Assembly: GCF_900116865.1 (NCBI RefSeq) | Contig: NZ_FPCD01000005.1 | Span: 186,001-250,000, forward strand | Direction: 5' to 3' | Length of the DNA: 64,000 nt | From: Butyrivibrio sp. M55 | GTDB taxonomy: Bacteria > Bacillota > Clostridia > Lachnospirales > Lachnospiraceae | Part shown: positions 24,266-33,950 of the stretch, piece by piece | How positions within the stretch are numbered: position 1 is the first letter of the stretch | Layout: every line of letters begins with the position of its first letter | Program-made: the position numbers and the translations under genes | Notes under the pieces: model-generated | Told to the model about the DNA's origin: nothing | The model's database searches: none | The model's input: the letters and a program-made list of their open reading frames with translations, nothing else

Positions 24266-24383
24266 ATTATAATCTCCTTTTCGATTTTTGTGGATAAATA
24301 TCCATAACTCAACCTGTAATCGTATTTTAACATAGAGACTGTGTATCTAAAAAGCTTATTTCGTAATTTTGTATAAAAATAAA

Positions 24384-24986
24384 TTATTTGTTGTTTTTAT
24401 CTTCAAAAAGCGCTATAAGAAAGAAGCTTTCAACGGCATAAAAAGCTGCCGACACCTTTTCCATCATCTCGTGTCTCGGCATTCTTAAGCCCCCTGCGAA
24501 CATATCCATAAATGACTCTCCGGGTATCATATCCACAACGTTCTTTATAACCTGATCTGTTGCGATTATATATGCGGCAACCACAAGCACCATTGCCACT
24601 ATAATAAAAAGATTTTTTCTTATCTTTTTACCGGTACGCATGGCGGCAAACAAGAACACGCTTCCAAAGCATATCAGGCACTCAAGTCCATAAAAAACAT
24701 AACCTGCCTGCTCAGAGATACCAAAAAGTATTCTGACCAAAAACATCTCTGTCAGTGTCCAGATCACCATCCATGACACAGTACAGACAGCTGCCATTTT
24801 TATTATGTATTTAGGCTCACCGCCTCCCCATTTAAAAACATTTGCGAAGATCACAAGCCAGATTGCGGCAATAACAAATCCTCCACTTTTCATATTCGTT
24901 AATGACATAATTCCAAATGAACCCAAAACAACATGCATTATTGCCTGAATCGCAATCGCGCTCCATAAAACCATAGTCTTTTTCAT
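24384..24986 (-). CDS. Multi-pass membrane protein of unknown function
   Basis: This 200 aa protein has about six hydrophobic segments (near 5-27, 35-52, 65-85, 95-113, 125-142 and 178-194). I recognise no family. A conserved-looking loop FKWGGGEPKYIIKM lies between segments 2 and 3, and RMPRHEMMEKV precedes the last helix. It lies alone between rubrerythrin and a small hypothetical gene. AAGGGTG precedes ATG 24986. Confidence 0.75.
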   Translation of the reverse strand: MKKTMVLWSAIAIQAIMHVVLGSFGIMSLTNMKSGGFVIAAIWLVIFANVFKWGGGEPKYIIKMAAVCTVSWMVIWTLTEMFLVRILFGISEQAGYVFYGLECLICFGSVFLFAAMRTGKKIRKNLFIIVAMVLVVAAYIIATDQVIKNVVDMIPGESFMDMFAGGLRMPRHEMMEKVSAAFYAVESFFLIALFEDKNNK

Positions 24987-25036
24987 AACATTTCACCCTT
25001 TTTACATTTTTATTTGATAGGAATTTCCTATCAAAA

Positions 25037-25072
25037 TGAAAAATGGATGCCAAAAGTACATTTTGACATCCA
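25037..25072 (-). terminator. Terminator of the 85-codon hypothetical gene
   Basis: TGGATG-mismatch-CAAAA and TTTTG-mismatch-CATCCA form an 11 bp stem with a 5 nt loop (25044-25072), followed by T-rich sequence on the minus strand. Confidence 0.7.
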
Positions 25073-25103
25073 ACGACATACAAACTAATCCGTATTACTT
25101 TAA

Positions 25104-25361
25104 TTATCTGGCCGGAGCCCAGGTCACTCCGTATAGCTGTTCCATCATCTTGCGAAGCTCTTCTTTCATCTTATCGCAGGCAGAAGCTTCATCGGGGAAC
25201 CTGATCACACCGATTCTCTCCTTTTTATCCTGAAAGAAAACTTCCCAACCGTTTTCTGTCTTAGCAAGACAAACGCGATTCTTGTGATGTCCGCCAACCT
25301 TATATAATTTCGAAGGAACAAGATGCTCCTTAAAAAACTTCTTTAATTCCTTGGTATTCAT
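25104..25361 (-). CDS. Conserved-looking small hypothetical protein
   Basis: This 85 aa basic protein contains YKVGGHHKNRVCLAKTENGW and EVFFQDKKERIGVIRFPDEA, an alpha/beta pattern with a strongly conserved-looking GWEVFF strand. A similar layout occurs in small uncharacterised or immunity-like proteins of Firmicutes, but I cannot name the family. GGGAGG lies 8 nt before the ATG and a terminator follows, so it is a real, independent gene. Confidence 0.7.
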   Translation of the reverse strand: MNTKELKKFFKEHLVPSKLYKVGGHHKNRVCLAKTENGWEVFFQDKKERIGVIRFPDEASACDKMKEELRKMMEQLYGVTWAPAR

Positions 25362-25464
25362 ATTATACCTCCCATGTATCTCGATTACAAAATCATCTGA
25401 TGTAGTTTTGATTACTACATGAAGTATACCATCATATTTTTCTTAATACAATAGCAAAATTTTA

Positions 25465-25502
25465 TGCAAAAAAAGAAGAAATGCTGAACCAACCGGCATT
25501 TC
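25465..25502 (-). terminator. Terminator ending the polysaccharide operon
   Basis: GAAATGC / GCATTTC stem (arms 25496-25502 and 25478-25484), followed by TTC and seven T on the minus strand, just after the last gene of the locus. Confidence 0.85.
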
Positions 25503-25519
25503 CTCTAAATCTTTTCTAT

Positions 25520-26584
25520 TTAATGCATTACTGAAAGCGCTGCCAATGCCGCTCCCTGTCCCCATGGATTATTTCCGTAGGTCTGATAATGTACTGCAAA
25601 GTCATCACATGAACTCAGCGAATCAGTTACAATTCCGCTTTCGGTGTGAGCATATATACACTCTTTTGCTTTCTTTAACGCCTCACTGATTCTGCTTGAA
25701 ATATTACCTTCTCCAAAAACATCATTACTGAGCGCATAACCAAGTGCATATGCTATCATACCTGTTGCGGACAAATCGATATGTCCGTCAACAGCCTGCA
25801 TCTGCCAGCTCCAGCCACCGTCTTTTCTCTGATACTTTAGTGCCGCCTCGCACATATCTGTAAAATGTTTCAGGGACTCTTCATTTGATTTGCCCAAAGA
25901 AGCATTTACGCCTGCGCCCATGATAAGCCAGCCAAACGCTCTTCCCCAGCAAAGAATTCCTTTTTTCTCGGAAACGTTGTTCTTAAGTTCATAGCCGTGA
26001 TAGCACAGTCCGCTTTCTTCGTCCATTCCGTTTTTATAAAAAAGCTCAAGCTGCTCATTAGCATCAAACTCTTTATCATCACAGGCCGCCATAAACACGG
26101 AAACCTGCCCGATTCCGTCTGCAAAAATATTTCCGCTTCTTCCGGAGTTATAAAGAATCGCGCCTTCCGCATCTCTTCCCGCATTCTTCAAATACGAACT
26201 TACCGCATCTGCCGCTTTCTTATATTTCTCATTTCCTGTTATCTCATAAGCCTTAATAAGCGCAAATCCCGCAAGCGCATCATCTACAAAACTTACCTTA
26301 CCGCCTGTCTTCCTAAGCCACAGATCTACATGACTTTCCAAAGACGCTGATATTTCATCTCTAATCTTTCCGGCGTCGTCATCTTTCTCAATACACTCAA
26401 GCGCCGAAACCAGACCGACCATAAGCATCCCTGCATGCCAAAAAAACGGGTCTTTTGTCCGCACACTTCTGCCAAGTGCCTTTTTTACAGCATCTTTTAT
26501 CCTGTCCGACAGGCTGACATTCATAATATTATTAAGCTGTTCTACGGTCTTGCCGACCACTTCATAATATGCAGAGTTGTCCAC
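25520..26584 (-). CDS. GH88/GH105-like (unsaturated glucuronyl/galacturonyl) hydrolase
   Basis: The protein is about 354 aa. I favour GTG 26584, three bases after the flippase stop, over a TTG further up. It has the alpha/alpha-barrel features of the GH88/GH105 group: DGIGQVSVFMA (matching the catalytic Asp strand), WGRAFGWLIMGAG (equivalent to W-[AG]-R-G-x-G-W in YteR), and QRKDGGWSWQM. These enzymes cleave unsaturated uronic acids from the ends of lyase-treated polysaccharides. There is no signal peptide, so it would act in the cytoplasm. As the last gene of a synthesis operon it may serve in turnover or quality control, or it may be a related structural hydrolase of different specificity. 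Confidence 0.65.
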   Translation of the reverse strand: MDNSAYYEVVGKTVEQLNNIMNVSLSDRIKDAVKKALGRSVRTKDPFFWHAGMLMVGLVSALECIEKDDDAGKIRDEISASLESHVDLWLRKTGGKVSFVDDALAGFALIKAYEITGNEKYKKAADAVSSYLKNAGRDAEGAILYNSGRSGNIFADGIGQVSVFMAACDDKEFDANEQLELFYKNGMDEESGLCYHGYELKNNVSEKKGILCWGRAFGWLIMGAGVNASLGKSNEESLKHFTDMCEAALKYQRKDGGWSWQMQAVDGHIDLSATGMIAYALGYALSNDVFGEGNISSRISEALKKAKECIYAHTESGIVTDSLSSCDDFAVHYQTYGNNPWGQGAALAALSVMH

Positions 26585-26586
26585 AA

Positions 26587-28143
26587 TTACGCCTTTCTGG
26601 CCTTGAGTTTTCCACAAAGATATCTGAATTCTTCACTTCTTCCGTATAAAAGAAAATATACTCCGTTAAATACAACGGTAATAATAACCACCATTGCTGC
26701 AAATCCAAGTATCGTAGGCTCAGGCATTACAAGTTGCTGAATCATATAACATATTCCCATTACAAGCGCCATTGATGCCAGGTACTTAAACGAATCAATA
26801 TAATAGTTAACAGCGCTCATACCAAAACATGCTCTGTAAATAATAACAGGCTTAGTCATATTGGCAATAAGACCTGACACTACTGTTCCCACATATATAC
26901 CCGAAATGCCAAGCGGTGTCTGAACAAGCCAAATCGACAGTATCAAGTTAACGATTCCCTGAATCAGTGCAAGATACTTATCCTGTTCAAATACACCTGC
27001 CGCCGTCTTATAATTCGTAAGGACAGTTCTTTCGCCCTTAAAATAATAATCTGTAAGAATCAGAAAAACAGCCACTCCGGGAAGCATCCATTCACCAATA
27101 TTTTCAGGAGTCGCATTCCCCGTCTTAATGAGCCATATGTTTACCAGCGGAGAAATAAGAAGCATAAATCCGGTAGCAGAAAAACCATAAACCCACGAAG
27201 CGAAAAATCTATAAACCTTGAACATACTGTACTGTCTTGACTTATCTTCTGTTGCTATCAAATTACCAAAACTTGATATTACGGAATTAAAAATGATATT
27301 TACAAAATTTGAAATCTGAACAATTATCTGATTATAATTATCAACCACAGCGGACATAACTGTTCCCAGCAAAGGTGATATGATAAGCTGATCTGTTTGA
27401 AGTCTGAACGCATCTCCGACTCTATGAAACACAAGGGCCTTAGTTTTGGTCCAAACTTCGCCCTCTTCGTCTTTAGACAGTTTCTCGATATTCTTTTCCT
27501 TAAGATATGGATACATATTATCAAGATACTTTGAGACAAATATCTTTTGTATCAACTGTACTACCGCATCTGTAATAAGATAAAGATAGAAATTGCCGGT
27601 AGTAAGAACCACAATGAGCTGAAAGCATACAGTTATTATCTTGGTGAAAGTAATTACATTTGTTTGAATATAATTCTTCTGCTCTGCATTAACAAGACTA
27701 TACTTATATGCAACAAAATACGAACTAACCGTATTAAAAAGAAATATCAGATAATAAAGAACAAGCTCTCGCTCTGTAATCACAAAGTCTTCCGGCAGAT
27801 TTACCAGACGTTTGAGAAAAGGAACCAAAAGAAGTCCAATAACACACACAGCAGCAGCTATATAGTTATATGCCTTTTTATAAAACTGCATGTAAGACTT
27901 GATCTTTTCTTTTTCGCCTCTGGCAACAGGTCCGTAGAGGCTGAAATTAAGAGCAGTTCCTATGCCCATATCAGCCATATTAAGCAGCTGTAAAACATTG
28001 GCATATAAACTGTTTACTCCGAGCAGTTCTTTACCGATTTTCAGGATGAAAAATGTACGTAAAACATAGGTCATGATTATAGACACAACTTGCCCTATGT
28101 ACCCAAACAAAATATTCTTTTTCGCCGCCTGAACTCTTCCCAT
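26587..28143 (-). CDS. Wzx-type polysaccharide flippase
   Basis: This 518 aa protein has about 12-14 membrane segments and the MATE/MVF-like start GRVQAAKKNILFGYIGQVVS typical of Wzx O-unit flippases. It moves undecaprenyl-diphosphate-linked repeat units across the membrane. Its ATG lies directly after the fucosyltransferase stop (TAAATG). It lies with a Wzy-like polymerase in the same operon, which supports a Wzx/Wzy-dependent pathway. Confidence 0.88.
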   Translation of the reverse strand: MGRVQAAKKNILFGYIGQVVSIIMTYVLRTFFILKIGKELLGVNSLYANVLQLLNMADMGIGTALNFSLYGPVARGEKEKIKSYMQFYKKAYNYIAAAVCVIGLLLVPFLKRLVNLPEDFVITERELVLYYLIFLFNTVSSYFVAYKYSLVNAEQKNYIQTNVITFTKIITVCFQLIVVLTTGNFYLYLITDAVVQLIQKIFVSKYLDNMYPYLKEKNIEKLSKDEEGEVWTKTKALVFHRVGDAFRLQTDQLIISPLLGTVMSAVVDNYNQIIVQISNFVNIIFNSVISSFGNLIATEDKSRQYSMFKVYRFFASWVYGFSATGFMLLISPLVNIWLIKTGNATPENIGEWMLPGVAVFLILTDYYFKGERTVLTNYKTAAGVFEQDKYLALIQGIVNLILSIWLVQTPLGISGIYVGTVVSGLIANMTKPVIIYRACFGMSAVNYYIDSFKYLASMALVMGICYMIQQLVMPEPTILGFAAMVVIITVVFNGVYFLLYGRSEEFRYLCGKLKARKA

Positions 28144-29073
28144 TTAAACTATATTTCCCTTATTGTCCATGAGAATCCAATTTTTCCAATAGTCATGCAT
28201 TGTCTCGGGATCTATCGGCTGATTGTTTCTCATCTTGTATGTTCTTATGACTTCGTGATCGGGTCTCTTGTTAAGTCTTGCGCCCCAGAAGCTGAATGTG
28301 GAATTGGCGCAGATATTGCCTCTGCAGTGGCTCATGAGCATGAGATCCTGTATGCTGTCTTTGCCGTTATTCCATTCAACAATCGTATATCTGGAGATAT
28401 CGCCATAGTGCTCTCTCGCGTAATCGTGATCGCTTGTAAAGATATAAAAATGCGTCTCAGGATCTTTTTTCAAAAAATAATCCATCGCATTCTTGTAGTA
28501 ATCATCAGAAGCAATATTTCCGAGGATATTTACATTTGCGGGATCGAGATAATCTCCCCTTCTCAAATGTACACTGACAGAAGGAAATCTTTCCATCTTC
28601 TCAGAGATGATCCTGTTTCTCATTGCGAGATCCGAATCTCTGTGAGGAGGGAACACAAAGAGTTCCCTAAGTTCATCCATAATATCTTCATAGTATTTCT
28701 GGCATAAGAAATAACCTGTAATATACTTATCCTCAAACTCAAATATCTCGGGGTGATACATCTTAGTCTCAACAAACACATTTGGATTTGAAGATGCAGT
28801 AATTCCAAGTTTCTTGGTTATTTTTCCTTTGATCGCTGAAAAAAGATTCTGCTTTAAAAATCTGTCTCTCTCTTCATCGGTGCAGACTTCGAAAGGAAGA
28901 TCTTTAAAAAGAGGAAGCTCAAACTCTCTGGGAGCAAGCATCTTCTTCTGTACTTCTTCACTGAACCAGGAAATATCCAGCTTAACTTCTTTTCCGAGAC
29001 TGAGGAGTTTTCTATATAGCGCATATTGCTGCATTTGGTTTCCCAAACCGCCCGCAATCTGAATTATGATCAT
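28144..29073 (-). CDS. GT11 alpha-1,2-fucosyltransferase family protein
   Basis: This 309 aa protein has all GT11 signatures: IIIQIAGGLGNQMQQYALY at the N-terminus, SVHLRRGDYLDP (the H-x-R-R-x-D motif) near residue 165, and MSHCRGNICANSTFSFWGAR near the C-terminus. GT11 enzymes add fucose (or related L-sugars) in alpha-1,2 linkage from GDP-fucose. The product is cytoplasmic or membrane-associated. The start overlaps the pyruvyltransferase stop by 4 bp (ATGA). Confidence 0.9.
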   Translation of the reverse strand: MIIIQIAGGLGNQMQQYALYRKLLSLGKEVKLDISWFSEEVQKKMLAPREFELPLFKDLPFEVCTDEERDRFLKQNLFSAIKGKITKKLGITASSNPNVFVETKMYHPEIFEFEDKYITGYFLCQKYYEDIMDELRELFVFPPHRDSDLAMRNRIISEKMERFPSVSVHLRRGDYLDPANVNILGNIASDDYYKNAMDYFLKKDPETHFYIFTSDHDYAREHYGDISRYTIVEWNNGKDSIQDLMLMSHCRGNICANSTFSFWGARLNKRPDHEVIRTYKMRNNQPIDPETMHDYWKNWILMDNKGNIV

Positions 29074-30278
29074 TGTGTTCCTCCTTGTGCCTCTGCTTCT
29101 GTATTTTGCTTTTTCATAATACGCATATATGCGTCAACAAGCGCGTTTTCGCTTGCCAGTTTCTGAACGGGAAGGACATAGTCCTTGTATGTTCCAAAAA
29201 GATCTTTTGCAATTCCCTTACTCTTTACCGAATATCCTATAACAAGTGTGGGAACATTACTACTGTAAGCCGCAATTGTACTGTGAGTTCTTGCTCCGAC
29301 AAAGAAACTGCACTTTGATATATAGCCTTTCAGCTTCTCAGCGGGCATATCATCCAGCATAACAACTCTGCCTGTATACTTATGTATATCATAAAGCTCT
29401 TTAAGCGGCTTCCTGTCATCATTGTTTTTCCACACAACATGTGGAATAAGCGCGATGTTCTGATGAGTATTCCTAAGAATAAACTCAATAAAATTACTGT
29501 AGTTCTTCATAGTAATACCGGGTGTCTTTTCAAGATTACGAACCATCGGGCTTAAGTTTATTCCGACCGTATTGCCGGGAAGGAAACCGTTGATTCCGGG
29601 AACCTTCGCTGTATCAAGCCTAAATGCCGGATCTTTTTCAAAAATAAGCTTATCCTTATCAAATCCTGCATTAACAAGCGCATCGTAAGTAATGGACTCT
29701 CTTGCATAGATTGTGTCATAAGCCATCAAATCCTTAACAAGCTTATTATCCTTAAGGGATTTTGGCTCAATAGAACATCCCCAAAGTATCGTCTCGAATC
29801 CTCTTTTTATAAAAACCTTGTGCGCCAATATAAGATCGGGAACCAGGCTCTTATAACAATAATTATCTCCGCCTATAGAAATGGCAAGCGGTTTTGCGCC
29901 TTTCCCTTTATTGGATTTTCCGACAGCGTTGTCAAACTCTTTAAACGCGTCTTTATATCTGTATCTCAAAAAAGACTGCTTATCCCTTGTGACAAGTCTC
30001 CACAAATAGTAGATTACATGAGGAATAAAGTGTCTGTCTATATGTCTTTCTTCAACAATAGTACAAAGTCCCTTTTTTTCGAGAATTCCAAGTGAATATT
30101 TTCTGTCCTCCGCGCAGCTGTTGGTTACAACAAAAAGCGGAAGATCCTCCTCAGCTCCGGTCTTCTCTCTCTGCTCGGCAATATACTTAACTGTCGTATT
30201 AGCTATTGCCTCACAACCATGGTTTCCCGAACCTGCGTGCATATATAAAATTATCGGTCTGTTAAAATCAATATTCAT
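29070..30278 (-). CDS. Polysaccharide pyruvyl transferase family protein
   Basis: This 402 aa protein begins with IILYMHAGSGNHGCEAIANT and ends with SFFVGARTHSTIAAYSSNVPT and LVIGYSVKSKGIAKDLFG, the pattern of WcaK/CsaB-type pyruvyl transferases. They transfer pyruvate from phosphoenolpyruvate to sugars as a ketal, adding negative charge. It sits between a GT2 and a GT11 gene. The family also contains members of uncertain activity. Confidence 0.88.
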   Translation of the reverse strand: MNIDFNRPIILYMHAGSGNHGCEAIANTTVKYIAEQREKTGAEEDLPLFVVTNSCAEDRKYSLGILEKKGLCTIVEERHIDRHFIPHVIYYLWRLVTRDKQSFLRYRYKDAFKEFDNAVGKSNKGKGAKPLAISIGGDNYCYKSLVPDLILAHKVFIKRGFETILWGCSIEPKSLKDNKLVKDLMAYDTIYARESITYDALVNAGFDKDKLIFEKDPAFRLDTAKVPGINGFLPGNTVGINLSPMVRNLEKTPGITMKNYSNFIEFILRNTHQNIALIPHVVWKNNDDRKPLKELYDIHKYTGRVVMLDDMPAEKLKGYISKCSFFVGARTHSTIAAYSSNVPTLVIGYSVKSKGIAKDLFGTYKDYVLPVQKLASENALVDAYMRIMKKQNTEAEAQGGTQ

Positions 30279-30284
30279 ATATAT

Positions 30285-31289
30285 TCACCTGTCCTTATAT
30301 TTTGCATATAGACTCAAATAAAATTTAGGACTAATCTTGAACAAAATAACTTTTATCTTATGGCCAAAAGACAATGCTGCAAATGCGCCTCTTGTCTTCA
30401 AAGCGTGCCTGATTCTATCACCTGCGGCATTAACCGCTTCCCTTGCAAGGTCGTTATCCCTCTCATTCTCGGGAATGACAGATACCTTTCCGATAACAAG
30501 AAGTGCCGTAAGTATCTGCGAAACAGCAACTTTTACAAAAGAATAAACCGAAATATACTCATGAACTTCTTTAAGCTTATCCTCAGCGATTTCCCAACAT
30601 GTAAGCTGATCCAGAAAACTTGCTTTAAAGACGGTCTTCATGGCTCCGTTCTCGTTATCTGTATATCTGTAATCATCAGCTTCCACAGGAACGACCTTTA
30701 CGCTTTTTTTCTTTCCTTCGTAAAGTGCCACATCAAGTAAAAAAAGCAGGTCTTCTCCGATAGTAAGTCCCTCTTTAAAATGAATGTGTGCCTCAGAAAG
30801 TCTTTCACGTAAAAAGAGCTTTCCCCATACATGAGTGTTACTCTCAAGAGTATAGTTTTCAATGTACTGATAACCGCTTAACACATAAGGCGAATCAAGT
30901 CCGGTGCATCCATCTGCCAAAACAGTGTTTTCATCAACGTATTTTAGCACATTTGCGATGCAATACTCAGATATTGTATCATCTGCGTCAACAAAATACA
31001 CATATTTTCCCGTTGCCATCTCAAGCCCGATATTTCTTGCTCCCGAAACGCCTCTGTTCTTTATGTGCTTGACCTTTATCTTATCCTGCCCGTATTCTTC
31101 GGCAAGTTCGTCTGCAATCTTTGTGCTATCGTCCTTGGAGCCGTCATCCACAAGAATAATCTCGCAATCACCACTTTCAATCCCTTTCTGGGTAACACAA
31201 GACAAGACGCACTCTCTGAGCGTGCCTTCTGCCTGATATATGGGGATTATGATGCTAACAAGTATTTCTGTGTTCAAAACTTTCTCCAT
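30285..31289 (-). CDS. GT2 family glycosyltransferase
   Basis: This 334 aa protein has a GT-A fold: VSIIIPIYQAEGTLRECVLS, ILVDDGSKDDSTKIADE, GVSGARNIGLEMATGKYVYF and DADDTI (the D-x-D). No membrane segment is seen except a hydrophobic C-terminal region. The acceptor and donor cannot be predicted. It follows the DUF6056-like membrane protein by 7 bp. Confidence 0.93.
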   Translation of the reverse strand: MEKVLNTEILVSIIIPIYQAEGTLRECVLSCVTQKGIESGDCEIILVDDGSKDDSTKIADELAEEYGQDKIKVKHIKNRGVSGARNIGLEMATGKYVYFVDADDTISEYCIANVLKYVDENTVLADGCTGLDSPYVLSGYQYIENYTLESNTHVWGKLFLRERLSEAHIHFKEGLTIGEDLLFLLDVALYEGKKKSVKVVPVEADDYRYTDNENGAMKTVFKASFLDQLTCWEIAEDKLKEVHEYISVYSFVKVAVSQILTALLVIGKVSVIPENERDNDLAREAVNAAGDRIRHALKTRGAFAALSFGHKIKVILFKISPKFYLSLYAKYKDR

Positions 31290-31295
31290 AATTTA

Positions 31296-32795
31296 TTATT
31301 TCATTATGTTCAATGTTATATAGTCACAAAATGAATATTCCGGATAATCCGACCATCCATCCCTCTCAACTCCGATAACACTGTCTAGTCCATAATGACA
31401 TGCATAAATATTATAATTTGGACTATATTCTTCATCCTTATTTTCTACGTCGGGCGGATATCCGTCACCGAGCAAAATATCGTTATTATATGCCGTTTCA
31501 GTAAATCTGCACTTCCAGTCCGGTCTGAGTATCGGAACTACAACATCGGTTTCGCCTGCTGCCGCCTGTTCTGCAAGATACAGATATCTCTCACTGTACT
31601 CTCTGAAAACTCGCGAAACAAGTGCCCCGCATTCAATATATTCAAATGATAAGCATACCATCATAACAATAATTGCTGAAGAATATAACCCCTGTAACAT
31701 TCTTTCAATCTTATCATTCACAGCAGAAGCTGTCAGATCTGTCATATTCATAACGACCGCCAATCCATTGATAACAGCGATCATCAGGAAGATTCCTGCT
31801 CCGTAATAAGCTCGAAGCTGCGGTCCGTCAGGTACTGCAATAAGCGAAAGTACCGTAGCAAGTGCAACAAATCCTATAAGTTTCATAAATGATGTAACTT
31901 CAACGTACTTTTCCTTTGTTACACAAATACTGCGAATAATTATCAAAAGAACTACAAACATTAGAACAAGAATCAGATAATTATTCTTTACATTCAAGAC
32001 CATCTTAAGAAAACGCGCCATAATGCCCAAAACACCTGAATGCGCTTCTTTTGATGCCGCACCATCTTTTCTGGAAAAATTTGCGGGAGCCAAAAACATT
32101 ATAAGAAATCCGACAACACTTCCAACGAAGCCACTTACCATCCACGGCTTAACAAAAGAAAAACTCTTATTATCTCTCCACTTAAGGAAAAGCAACATCA
32201 TTATAAACAATATGGCTCCGCCTGATGTGTTCTCATTGCACCATCCTGCAAGAATTCCCATAATAGCCATTGTGATCATAAGCCTTATGGAATTCTTCTT
32301 TTCTTGAATCATGCACTTCCTGAAATATGTGATAAATCCAAGGATTATAGTCGTTGTAAACAGGTAATTACACGCGCCATCTTCCCAGAAAACCGTATCG
32401 CTGATAGCAGGATCAAATATCCACAAAAAGCATATTATGATCGCATATACTCTGACGTCATACTTCTTTTTCATCTCAATGCTTGCATATATAAGAAGTG
32501 ACTGAATCATAAATACAAGTGCGGAAACTACATTAAATATCCACTTTGGTCCCATGAACAAAAAAACTCTGAGTAAAAAATGAGCAACACTTCGTCCGGT
32601 ATGGTCTACATAGTGCATATACTCAAGTCTGAACAGATCAAAAAAATTCTTTGCCTGCTTAACTCCATAGTCGTCACGATGCCAATAAATCAGATCATCC
32701 GACATATTAGGCGTAAGAAACGCGTAGATCATTACCGATAAACAGGCTACCGCCATCAATATATAAAAAACTTTTTTCCTACTCTTTTCAGACAT
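31296..32795 (-). CDS. Multi-pass membrane protein, DUF6056/GT-C-like
   Basis: This 499 aa protein has about ten membrane segments and an N-terminal periplasmic-type loop with SDDLIYWHRDDYGVKQAKNF. The acidic D-D and H-R-D-D in the first loop, together with the fold layout, recall GT-C glycosyltransferases and the DUF6056 family found in polysaccharide loci. It may add a side branch from a lipid-linked donor outside the membrane. This is an inference. It overlaps the polymerase gene by 8 bp. Confidence 0.6.
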   Translation of the reverse strand: MSEKSRKKVFYILMAVACLSVMIYAFLTPNMSDDLIYWHRDDYGVKQAKNFFDLFRLEYMHYVDHTGRSVAHFLLRVFLFMGPKWIFNVVSALVFMIQSLLIYASIEMKKKYDVRVYAIIICFLWIFDPAISDTVFWEDGACNYLFTTTIILGFITYFRKCMIQEKKNSIRLMITMAIMGILAGWCNENTSGGAILFIMMLLFLKWRDNKSFSFVKPWMVSGFVGSVVGFLIMFLAPANFSRKDGAASKEAHSGVLGIMARFLKMVLNVKNNYLILVLMFVVLLIIIRSICVTKEKYVEVTSFMKLIGFVALATVLSLIAVPDGPQLRAYYGAGIFLMIAVINGLAVVMNMTDLTASAVNDKIERMLQGLYSSAIIVMMVCLSFEYIECGALVSRVFREYSERYLYLAEQAAAGETDVVVPILRPDWKCRFTETAYNNDILLGDGYPPDVENKDEEYSPNYNIYACHYGLDSVIGVERDGWSDYPEYSFCDYITLNIMK

Positions 32796-33945
32796 TATTC
32801 TCTATCCTTTTTCCTCTTACAAACTCCCCGAGATAAACTCCTATTACAGGGAGTATGAACAACCTACCAATGAACCTTGATACAAATATTCCCTCAACAA
32901 TCGAATATATAGAAAGCGACAAGATTATTATCAAAGTCCAGATATCTTTTTTCTTATAGCAAATACTTATCACTATGACAATAATTGCTGCAACAATAAT
33001 TCCCGGAATAATTCCATACTGGTAAAAGAGCTTTACCCACCCCATGTCAAAATTCCTATCACTTGACATATCGGAAAAAAGCTTCCATGTCCCAATATAT
33101 CCTGCATGCTTCTCACTGTCATAATACAGATTTATTATTCTGTCATTAAGATGGCTGTTTAGCCACAGCATTACATTATTCTCTATATTACTGCATACAG
33201 CAGCCGCCCAAACAGAAAAGCCCATGCATAAAAAAGGGGTAATAAACATTGTAAGCATATATACGGTTTTACTGTCTCTGAGTTTCTTTATATATCCAGC
33301 TAATAATCCCGCGACGAAAGTTACAATACTAATTACAAAACCTGTTCTGCTTTGCGAAAGAATACATGCAACAACATCTAAAACAAATACTGTTATCCAT
33401 TGGAGCAAAATAGCTGTTTCGCCATAATTCCACACCCATAGCAAAACAAATATAAATACACACGAGTAAAAGTCATTGGGATGACCAAAACCAAACACAT
33501 ATCTGGTTTCTATACGATCCCTCCCGAAATCCTGAGGTGGCAACGCCACGCAGCCAAGCACTCCTACTGCTGACAAAATCGCCAACAGCAAAAATCCTGC
33601 GGTTGAAACATAAAAAATATATTTCATCACCTTCTTTACATCAACATCCCTTGCTGCCATCAAGAACACCGTATATCTTAAGATGTCGTTACGTCTGGTG
33701 ATTCTCCAACAAATAAAAGAAAATGCAAATATCGCCCCTAAAATCATCCATTCTTTTTTTTCATGCTTCATAAGAAACACTACAGCCACCGAAATAGCAA
33801 AGGTAACATAAAAAACATAGGTCGATAAATTATGCAAAGAAAGCTCACTCTTATCCAACAGCATTATACCAAGCTCAATGCTGAGCGCAACGTAAAATAA
33901 AACTTCACTAAGTTTAGCCTTTTTTTCTTCACTTAAAAAGTTCAT
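32788..33945 (-). CDS. Wzy-like O-antigen/capsule polymerase
   Basis: This 385 aa protein has about ten membrane segments, a large central loop (about 250-300), and motifs such as SQSRTGFVISIVTF and GFGHPNDFYSCVF that are typical of Wzy-like ligases and polymerases. Sequence conservation in this family is low, so the call rests on topology and on its place beside Wzx and glycosyltransferases. It would link repeat units on the outer face of the membrane. Confidence 0.7.
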   Translation of the reverse strand: MNFLSEEKKAKLSEVLFYVALSIELGIMLLDKSELSLHNLSTYVFYVTFAISVAVVFLMKHEKKEWMILGAIFAFSFICWRITRRNDILRYTVFLMAARDVDVKKVMKYIFYVSTAGFLLLAILSAVGVLGCVALPPQDFGRDRIETRYVFGFGHPNDFYSCVFIFVLLWVWNYGETAILLQWITVFVLDVVACILSQSRTGFVISIVTFVAGLLAGYIKKLRDSKTVYMLTMFITPFLCMGFSVWAAAVCSNIENNVMLWLNSHLNDRIINLYYDSEKHAGYIGTWKLFSDMSSDRNFDMGWVKLFYQYGIIPGIIVAAIIVIVISICYKKKDIWTLIIILSLSIYSIVEGIFVSRFIGRLFILPVIGVYLGEFVRGKRIENNV

Positions 33946-33950
33946 GTTAT

